Source: Vombatus ursinus
Taxonomy: Eukaryota; Chordata; Mammalia; Diprotodontia; Vombatidae
DNA length: 64,000 nt
Assembly: GCF_900497805.2 (NCBI RefSeq)
Contig: NW_020954588.1
Location: 10,968,433-11,032,432 of the forward strand
Reading direction: 5' to 3'
Under the pieces are notes generated by a model, which had not been told where the DNA came from, searched no databases, and was given only the letters and a program-made list of their open reading frames with translations. A program made the translations under genes and the position numbers. Below, one piece after another: positions 56,880 through 64,000 of the stretch. Within the stretch, counting starts at the first letter, position 1, and each line of letters starts with the position of its first letter.

Positions 56880-57092
56880 GAATAGTTTAGGAAAAGAACC
56901 GTAGAGTTAGAAGTCAGGAAAGACCTAATTTCAAATCTCAACTTAGACATGTATTAGGTATGGAGCCATTAGGAAAGCCATTATTTGTCCTAAGCCTCAG
57001 TTTTCTCATCTAGGAAATGAGTATAATAATGCCTGTGGTTTCTATCTCAAATAGTTTTTTGCAAAAGTCTAATGAAATATTATATACAGTGC
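56880..57092 (+). mobile_element. MIR-like SINE, sense, cut by the assembly gap
   Basis: AGAGTTAGAAGTCAGGAAAG, ACCTAATTTCAAATCTCAAC, CCTAAGCCTCAGTTTTCTCA, GAAATGAGTATAATAATGCC. Its tail runs into the gap. Confidence 0.75.
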
Positions 57093-57102
57093 NNNNNNNN
57101 NN
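57093..57102. other. Assembly gap (10 N)
   Basis: Ten N between GTGC and TTTTTGTG. The true length of the gap is unknown. Confidence 1.
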
Positions 57103-58599
57103 TTTTTGTGCTTGTGAAACACATGCTCTTATATAAAGTTCACATAACTAGTAAGTTAAAGCCATTTGCAATCCTCAGAACATAGGCAAATTAGTTTTAT
57201 AAATAAATTATATATCACTTTATAAAATAACTTTCTGGTGTTCATAATTAGGTTACTGTTAACTGAAAAATCAAAACATCTCTTCTGCTTAAAGCTGTTT
57301 AATCATTGCCAAACCATTTCTGGACCCAAAAACACCTCATCAGCACATATGCCCACAAGAGACAAATAAAATATATAGTAAATCATGATTCTGTGAATAA
57401 ATCAAGCTAACTTATTATGAGTGTGCCAGACATGAAGCGATATGTAATTATCCTCACAAAACAAATACTATATTAACAGACCACATTCTTTTGAATGTCT
57501 TTCAAGAAACCACTCAAAGGGATCTGAGTTGTCTGACAGCCTTGGGACAAAACAGGAAAAATTATCTGAAGTAAAATACAGAGGGAAAGGAATTGTCTTA
57601 GAATATACCTCCTAATTACATTGTGTCCTTAGAGGTTGATAGGGCACCAGTTCGGTGGTCAAAAGTGAAAACAAAGAGATGCATTTTTAGCCTAAATGAT
57701 GAAAACAAAAATTTTAAAAAATGTATTATACATAAGAATAACTGTCATTAAGTCAGTTGTTCAATTATCGGATCCTACTTAAAGTAAATGATATGATAAG
57801 CTCTCTCTATTAAAGATTCCAAGTGAAAACATATATTGATTATTCACTGGATGTGAACAAGGCCTGGATATCTCTGTAGGTAACATGAAGTCTGTTGAAA
57901 TTAAGTTAGGTACATGGCTAATGCTTCTTGGTTCCAGTATAAAACCATTAAGCTAATGGGGATTGCAGATTTGGCATGTGGTGGGCTAGGAAAGCGAAGC
58001 TCTATGAATAACCTGCTAGAATAAAGGAAACATTTCTAGGACCCAAGCAAAAAAGACTTCCATGAGCTATGAATTACCACTTTGCTACATGACCTCTCTA
58101 AACTTGAGCCCACTTTCCCCTGGATTTCATATATGCTGATAGGAGAATATGTCAAAAATTTTTTAGGTGGAGTGGGGAGGAAATATTTTGTATCTTCTTA
58201 ATCAACTCTACCATTGTGGTAAAAATGCCCCTTTCTAAAAGCTAATTAAAGCAACTGATAATCGTGGCAAGAAGTATGCTGTGAGCTTTACCATTAGAAA
58301 ACAACCTTTAGGATTCTTAGATCTTAGAAACCAGTCTTTCCTAGAACCCCAAGGGAAGGCATAGTACCCAAGCTCTAGGAACTAGACTCATCAATGTCAA
58401 TGGGAATTGAATAGTTATCACACAAATGTGCTACATCTATCTTCACGTTATTAAAAAGGTCATGCTGTGGAATTTGACAAGTTCAATGATGCGGATGATG
58501 TAATTCAACTTTGTGTTGCTCGAGGGCACAGCTATTACAGAATGGAAATTACAGGAAAATTTCATATAATGAAGAACCTCATAATTTCACCAGCCTAGC
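57103..58599. other. No gene recognised
   Basis: About 1.5 kb of AT-rich, unique-looking sequence, one of the longest stretches here without a nameable repeat. The frame at 58511-58693 has no domain. Confidence 0.4.
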
Positions 58600-58770
58600 A
58601 GTGGAATGTTACCCCACTACCACCAAGGTTGAGAAATTTCTATCACTAGACCTGTTCCAGCAGAAATCAGATGTCCATCTATCAGAGATGTAATCAAAGG
58701 GATTTCTGCACTAGGTAGGAAACCTGACCAGATGACCTTAGGTTCTTTCCAACTTTAATATTGTATTTTT
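58600..58770 (+). mobile_element. CR1/L3 LINE 3' end, sense
   Basis: GTTGAGAAATTTCTATCACT, a degenerate middle, GACCAGATGACCTTAGGTTC and TTTCCAACTTTAATATTGT recall the CR1/L3 terminus. Confidence 0.55.
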
Positions 58771-59057
58771 CTCCTTCCTTCCTTCCTTTTTTTCCCCCTC
58801 ATAAGCAGTTTTATTTAATATTTCAAACAAACTGAAGCAGACAGAAATTGACAAAAAATGAACACACCCACCCCTACGGAAGAAAAAATCCCCCCACCCC
58901 CACCTTCGCTGCCCCCAGGAGGTGTCAGCAGCTTGAGACCATGGGAGACCCCTCCAGGCCCTGGGGGTCTGCTTTGCGAGTGAGGAGGGACTGGAGAACC
59001 AACTCCTCCCAGGGCCAAGGATCTCTAAGGGTGAATTTGCCTCCCTCTAGTGGCCTG

Positions 59058-59290
59058 ATATGGTGTTTGTTTTTGTTTTTGTTTTTGGCGAGGCAATCTG
59101 GGTTAAGTAACTTGTCCAGGGTCACACAGCTAGTGAGTCTCATGTGTCTAAGGCCGGCTTTGAACTCAGGTCCTCCTGACTCCAGGGCTGGTGCTCTATC
59201 CACTGTGCCACCTAGCTGCCCCTAGCCTGACATGGTGTTGCTAAGTATCCAGAGAAGAGTATTCTGGGGAGAAGAGCCCACAAAAGCCAG
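59058..59290 (-). repeat. Inverted repeat 3, left arm (donor)
   Basis: 233 bp: the SINE with part of its flank on one side and about 69 bp of the 3'-end-like segment on the other. It matches 61428-61655 in reverse complement with five mismatches and one 5-bp length difference in the tail, about 98% identity. Confidence 0.95.
59067..59221 (-). mobile_element. WSINE-like SINE, antisense, with target-site duplication
   Basis: Head (minus strand) GGGCAGCTAGGTGGCACAGT; also CTGGAGTCAGGAGGACCTGA, GCTGTGTGACCCTGG and a (CAAAAA)n tail. Its flanks on the minus strand are ACACCATGTCAGGCTAG and ACACCATATCAGGCCACTAG, a slightly diverged target duplication. This marks the site as the original insertion. 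Confidence 0.9.
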
Positions 59291-59853
59291 CTCACGCTTT
59301 TCTCCCTCTTCCTTCCACCCCTTTCCCACTGCAGTGGAAATGAGACAGTCCAGCAGGCAGAGTGACCCCTCCTCCACCTCCCCTCCCAAAAAATACGGCT
59401 GCTTCATTCTTCACTCACCTCATGCACACAAAAGCCTGTAGGATCCTCCTCTTATGAATGATGAATGATGAAATCACCAGGAGGGAACAAAGCGGGCAAG
59501 GGCAGAACTCAGAGCTTCCAGGCTGAAGGTCCTAAGGCATCTCCTCCCTGGCAAGCCTCCCTTCCACTCCCAACAAGCTGGAAAATTGGGCCTCTGCTTT
59601 AAAGATGAGAAAGGAGGGCTTGGGGTGATGAAAGGGGAGGCATTCTTCTTTGAACGTGAGGGAAAAATAAAACACTCCAAACCCTCTATACTTTCAATAA
59701 GATCATCTGAACTCGCCTTTCTAATCATCAGATAACTCATTGATACTTCAAGTTTCAGATGGGTTGATTATTTATATTAGTGAATTGAGTTACTTTCCAC
59801 TTTAAAACCTCTCTACATTAATTAAATTTCAATTGAGAACATATATACATGCA

Positions 59854-59858
<5 letters not shown>

Positions 59859-59899
<41 letters not shown>
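59859..59899. repeat. (GA)n microsatellite
   Basis: About 20 GA units. Confidence 0.95.
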
Positions 59900-59901
<2 letters not shown>

Positions 59902-59984
59902 TATATTGGTACCTGAAGGACAAGAAAGATGTCTTCAAAGACAGCTATTTAAGTTTACATAGCATGCTCTTCAGGATGATAAAA

Positions 59985-60185
59985 ATACATAAGGGCACAG
60001 GTGTTATTTGCCTCAGAAATTATCTAATTGAATCCATCCCTCATTTCCCCATTTTAAAGAGGAAAAAATGTGAGGGTTAGAGATGTTAAGTGAATGCCCC
60101 AAGACGACACAGTTACTTAGTGTGAGAGCTAGAACTAGAACCCACGTTCCTTGCCTTCCAGACTAATATGCCCTCCACTATAACA
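59985..60185 (-). mobile_element. MIR-like SINE, antisense
   Basis: CAGAAATTATCTAATTGAAT, CATTTTAAAGAGGAAAAAAT, GTTAAGTGAATGCCCCAAGA, AGAACTAGAACCCACGTTCC. Confidence 0.75.
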
Positions 60186-60639
60186 CAAAGATTGCACAGT
60201 TCATCCCAGCATGTGGAATCTATTAGCTCCTTTCAGTGTCAAAAATATTTCCAACTGACTATTAACATCTCTAAAGCTGATGGGACAAACAATTCAAAGA
60301 ATTACAATGGAAATATACAACGGTTCTTTACCACAAGCATTTTTAAAATGTATCTCTCATAGAAGAAAATATTTATTTTAATCACCCAGCTAGGCTTCCT
60401 TGCCCTGTCGTTCTATCCAGTTCACCATGCAAATCCACAATCCTAAAACAAATCAACTGTCCATTTTCTATGCTCCTGTTCCTAGGCTGTAGAGCAGTAT
60501 GAGAGGAAGTCCCATAACAATGCAATATTGGCTCACCGCAAGTTCATGAAATGCTGCTACAACTTGGCCGCGGCTATCTTTCTGTGATAATATCTATCCC
60601 TCATCAATTCCCCTGCTTACTTTTCTCAGGAACTGTTTC
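60186..60639. other. No gene recognised
   Basis: About 450 bp without gene or nameable repeat. Confidence 0.4.
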
Positions 60640-60930
60640 AAAATTCTCCCAATCCCTCCTGCATATCCTCAATTAGAGCAGATGTCTTTTGCTTCACCAA
60701 TACCATGTTAATGCTTTCTGGAAATTTCAAAGGAAGAGATGTCCCTCCTCCACTTCAAAGTCAGCCCTATGCACTATGCTCTGAATTCCATCCCTTTCCA
60801 CCTCCTGATAGACTTAGCTTCCTACCAATCATACCCCCACTGTCTCCAACATCTTTATTTCTTTTTCTTATCACCAGTTCTTTGTACTCTGCCTACAAAC
60901 ACATACAAGACCTTCTACTGAAAACAACAA
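60640..60930 (+). mobile_element. Possible L2 LINE ORF2 linker fragment, sense
   Basis: The 138-codon frame at 60705-61121 reads YALCSEFHPFPPPDRLSFLP and YKHIQDLLLKTTKAK, which recall the serine/proline-rich L2 stretch before the RT. Weak. It is the longest open frame in the window but has no host-gene domain. Confidence 0.35.
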
Positions 60931-61039
60931 AAGCAAAATACTTCCATTATTCTTCCTGCAGTTTTGAAATATCATACTGTTTATTATGTTATTTGATTGA
61001 ATTTTCAATAATCAATACCCTTATTTCTTTAATACCCAA

Positions 61040-61240
61040 TTCATTTTACATATACTATAGAAATTCTTTCCACCAATACAGATTGGTACATTATCTGCAA
61101 TGTGTAGCCTCTAAAAATTGACTAGGGTACTGAGAGGTTAATGATTTTATAAGGGTTGCAGAACCAGTATGTCTCAAAGATAGGACTTGAATCCAGGTTT
61201 TGCTGACTTTAAGGCTTGCCTTCTATCCTCTATATCATTA
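61040..61240 (-). mobile_element. THER-like SINE (ATAAGTTGCAGAGAAGG type), antisense
   Basis: CACCAATACAGATTGGTACA, TTATCTGCAATGTGTAGCCT, GACTAGGGTACTGAGAGGTT, GGACTTGAATCCAGG. Same family as 28950-29160. Confidence 0.8.
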
Positions 61241-61427
61241 ATATTCCTTAAACACTGTTTTTATTATACAAATGCCTAATCATTTATAAAAGCAAAAATA
61301 AAGATGGTAAATGATAATAATTTTCATTTATGTAATGTTTTAAGTTATAAAGCATTTTTGTGACAATATCCCTGTGAAGCAGATAGTGTGTTATTCCTGT
61401 TTTACAGATGAGGAAAATGAAGCTTGT

Positions 61428-61655
61428 CTGGCTTTTGTGGGTTCTTCTCCCCAGAATACTCTTCTCTGGATACTTAGCAACACCATGTCAGGCTAGGGGC
61501 AGCTAGGTGGCGCAGTGGATAGAGCACCAGCCCTGGAGTCAGGAGGACCTGAGTTCAAAGCCGGTCTTAGACACATGAGACTCACTAGCTGTGTGACTCT
61601 GGGCAAGTTACTTAACCCAGATTGCCTCGCCAAAAAACAAAAACAAACACCATAT
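61428..61655 (+). repeat. Inverted repeat 3, right arm (acceptor)
   Basis: CTGGCTTTTGTGGGTTCTTC to CAAACACCATAT: an inverted copy of 59058-59290. It holds only a stub (CCATAT) of the second target duplication, so it is the derived copy. Confidence 0.95.
61497..61650 (+). mobile_element. WSINE-like SINE, carried within inverted repeat 3
   Basis: GGGCAGCTAGGTGGCGCAGT, GGATAGAGCACCAGCCCTGG, TTGAACTCA-type core in the sense CTGAGTTCAAAGCCGGTCTT, GCCTCGCCAAAAAACAAAAA. It arrived with the duplicated segment, not by its own retrotransposition. Confidence 0.9.
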
Positions 61656-61869
61656 AACAAGTTAAGTATCAAAATTGAGATTAGGACCCAGGTTTTTCTG
61701 TTTTGTATTGTTTTGTTTGTTTGTTTTTGTATTATTTTGGTTAGTTTTTTTGGTACTCCAAGTCCAGAAGCAACAATTTATAATGGTAACCTGTTATTCA
61801 TTGAACCAAAATCAAATTCCTTGACCTGGCTTTTAAGGACAAACTAATTCTCACTTCCATGCTATTCTT

Positions 61870-62140
61870 TCTTCAACATTCATTCAGCAAGTATCTATTA
61901 AGAACATTCTTTGTGCCAGGAACAACAGAAACAGAGTTGAAATAATACCAGCTGATGTTTATAGAGCACTGTAGGGATTACCAAATATTTGTCTCATTCC
62001 TGTGAGGTAGGTACTTATAGCCCCTTTACAGATGAGGAAATTAAGGCTGAGAGGTTTACTTGTTCAGGGATACCTAGTAAATTCCTAAGGGAGGATTCAA
62101 ACCTAGGTCTTCCTAACTTGAAGTCCACTCTCCAACAATT
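61870..62140 (-). mobile_element. L2 tail and MIR-like SINE, antisense
   Basis: ATTCAGCAAGTATCTATTAA at 61882 is an antisense L2 tail. AATACCAGCTGATGTTTATA, TTTACAGATGAGGAAATTAA and GGATTCAAACCTAGGTCTTC are an antisense MIR-like SINE. Confidence 0.8.
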
Positions 62141-62234
62141 TTGGGGAGGCTTTTTATAGCAACACTTGCTCTATGAAACATCCTCCAATTTTTCCAGCCT
62201 CACTCACGGAACAATTCCTCTGTGTTCTGTATTG

Positions 62235-62560
62235 ATGAGGCACCTAGACGGTTCAATGGGAAAAGTACTGTATCAAAATCCTACCTCAGACACGTTACAG
62301 GCTGTGTGAACTGGGGCACGCCATAACTTGCGTCTGCCTTATTTTTCTTCTCTGTAAAATGAGGTTAATAATACCACCTACTCCCCACCTAGGATTGGTG
62401 TGAGGATAAAATAAGATAATACGTTGTCCCAAAAGGCTTAGTAAAATTTTAAGCTAACTTAAAATTACACTAAGATTTTTCAGACAATTTGTATTTTAAA
62501 ATGCTTTCACAAGCCTTAAGGCATTATATAAATGCCTATTATTATTATTATTCTTACAAT
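62235..62560 (+). mobile_element. tRNA-derived CORE-SINE, sense
   Basis: GAGGCACCTAGACGGTTCAA, AGTACTGTATCAAAATCCTA, TCTCTGTAAAATGAGGTTAA, TAGGATTGGTGTGAGGATAA and a tail ending AAATGCCTATTATTATTATT. About 70 bases of extra sequence lie at 62430-62500. Confidence 0.8.
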
Positions 62561-64000
62561 TCAGCAGACTTTGTGCCACACAGTGGAACCTTACTTATTA
62601 TATAATTGTTCTGTGTGTTTCAATCTTGACTGCCCAGCTAATGGCCACAAAGACAAGGGTCATGTCATAGACTTTTATATCCTGACAGGCCACTCTCAGG
62701 GTGCTGTAGCAAAAGAACTCAGCCCATATAACTGAATCAATAACATTTTCAATGCATAAACTACCTTCAATGACCTGAACAAATAACTTTGACCAGTGGT
62801 CAGTAGGTTGAGCCTGGAAAGAACTTAACCTATTAGATGCCCAGCAGTTCATAGCACTGTGCAGGATCCTTTTTAAAGGAGTAAAATAAGATATAACCAT
62901 TGCAAATCCCTCTTAGTCCCTCAAAAATAAATCAGCACAAACTTAGACATTCTTGTCGTCTCTCTATATTATATGTGTGTGTTTATGAATCTACTCACTT
63001 CCTGGTTGTATCCAAACTTGGAAGAAGCCTGAATTCACAGGGAAAAAAACAAATAAAAAGAAGAAGGCCTTTCTAAGGCATCTTTGGCCAGACCACAAAC
63101 TATAGGACTGAATGTCTCATAAACTTAATCCTGCTGCCAAGTTTTTTAAAAGCAAACACTGAGGACAGCTCCATAATGAGAGAAGAAGCTTCTGAACTTT
63201 GGAGGTGCCTGAATGGTCACTTCTGAGCTTCACTTGCCACTTTTTATGAGGTAAATATGATTTTTTAAAAAATCTAAAAATCAAAATAAATTTATATTTT
63301 AAGCAACAATAAATAGGTAGAGGTTTGGAAAGGGAGCCTTTTTCCATCTCAAGAAATACTACTGACCACAACCTCTTCTAAATTGTTAGGATGTATACTT
63401 TGAGGAATATCCTGGATCAAAGGATGAAGGAAGGGGGATGGTTATATAAACATTCATCAACATCAGGGATATTTGTCTATACTGGCAATGAAATCTCCAT
63501 TATGTGAGCATTGAAAAATGTGCCAGGACACGTCCAGTACTTGGAATCATTTGTTCATTTTGTTCCATGGACTTGTCTTTAGTAAGTATTCTGCGGGTCT
63601 TAGTGCTCCCCCCCAGTGAGCCACATTCATGGCACTAAGCTCAGGCATGAAGCTAGACAGCCGTCAAAGCAAATTGGGTCACCTATGGAAAACAGTACTG
63701 ACTGCTCCAAGAGCTTTCCAAGACAAATAGCTATTAAATCTAGAGTCAGCACTGGACCTGGATGTGACAAGCAGCCCAGAGCTTCTGGGAAATGGCAAAG
63801 GACAAACATAGCCTGAACAGGAGCATGATGAGACAGCTAGGACTAAAGGATTAGGGCTTTGCTGGGACAAGATTCAGAGTCTTATGTGGCAGCAGACACA
63901 GATGGGACCCTGCCATTAAAAACAAACAAAACTAAAACAAAAACCCAATAATATGTATATAGTACCTTTAAATTTCCAAAGCACTTTAATCTATTACATA
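62561..64000. other. No gene recognised
   Basis: About 1.4 kb. The antisense frame at 62598-62900 (100 codons) has no domain. The last 50 bases (AGTACCTTTAAATTTCCAAA, GCACTTTAATCTATTACA) look like the start of an antisense MIR-like SINE cut by the window edge. Confidence 0.45.

Larger units (their letters stand above)
58780..59740 (-). other. mRNA 3'-end-like segment, minus strand
   Basis: Read on the minus strand, a GC-richer stretch ends in AATATTAAATAAAACTGC (AATAAA at 58808-58813 on the plus strand as TTTATT), then 16 bases, then an A-rich run (plus-strand TTTTTTTCCCCC at 58789). This is the layout of a polyadenylated 3' end, either a processed-pseudogene UTR or a real terminal exon. I recognise no coding part. 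The minus frame at 59474-59740 has no domain. A SINE is inserted at 59067-59221. Confidence 0.45.
61300..61705 (-). mobile_element. MIR-like SINE, antisense, split by inverted repeat 3
   Basis: Left part to 61427: AATTTTCATTTATGTAATG, GTTTTACAGATGAGGAAAAT. Right part from 61656: AACAAGTTAAGTATCAAA and TTAGGACCCAGGTTTTTCTG. The 228-bp inverted copy from 59 kb sits between them. Confidence 0.75.

Noticed and set aside
60705-61121. Longest open frame of the window (138 codons)
   Set aside because: Low-complexity serine/proline-rich start resembling an L2 LINE linker, then AT-rich lysine/isoleucine/serine translation typical of noncoding DNA. No host domain.
62598-62900. 100-codon antisense frame
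   Set aside because: No recognisable domain, no conserved neighbours, and AT-rich codon use like the surrounding noncoding DNA.

Overview
The window is repeat-rich, AT-rich vertebrate intergenic (or deep intronic) DNA. I find no intact protein-coding gene and no tRNA or rRNA gene. The repeats point to a marsupial: L1 3' ends whose ORF2 C-terminus reads TLMHCWWSCEMIQPFWR, many tRNA-headed CORE-SINEs (MIR/THER-like), MAR1-type SINEs with RTE-like tails, RTE LINE fragments, CR1/L3 and L2 LINEs, and small hAT-type MITEs. Two full and one partial copy of a SINE headed GGGCAGCTAGGTGGC, with a CA-rich tail, resemble the WSINE family of Australian marsupials as I remember it, so an Australidelphian host is my best guess. 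Family names are from memory, not from a database search.

Layout: 1-12.5 kb holds a MITE, an L1 3' end, antisense L2, a CT-rich antisense L1-like 3' region and a solo-LTR-like fossil. 12.5-14.5 kb is a decayed RTE LINE interrupted by two kinds of hAT MITE. 15-19.7 kb is SINEs, CR1 and microsatellites. 19.75-25 kb is an RTE fragment followed by three L1 pieces, two of them lacking the reverse transcriptase. 25-36.9 kb is mixed SINE/L2/CR1/MITE with one L1 that has a perfect target-site duplication (29.5-30.0 kb). 36.95-38.57 kb is an antisense L2 carrying the one host-gene relic: a near full-length processed pseudogene of ferritin heavy chain (FTH1), including its 5' UTR iron-responsive element. 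40-42.1 kb is CR1, a large CTT repeat and a long sense L2. 42.4-45.1 kb is a 0.7-kb inverted repeat. 50-54 kb contains a nearly perfect 293-bp direct repeat. 57.09 kb is a 10-N assembly gap. 58.8-61.7 kb has a minus-strand mRNA-3'-end-like segment, part of which, with its SINE, is copied in inverse orientation 2.1 kb away.

The most interesting signal is structural. Four local duplications (three inverted, one direct), each copied 1.3-2.2 kb from its partner, have clearly different ages (about 85%, 93%, 98% and over 99% identity by eye). Two look like templated insertions that interrupt older repeats at short microhomologies. They suggest recurring template switching, with assembly error as the main alternative for the youngest one. 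I see no evidence of an undescribed multi-gene system.
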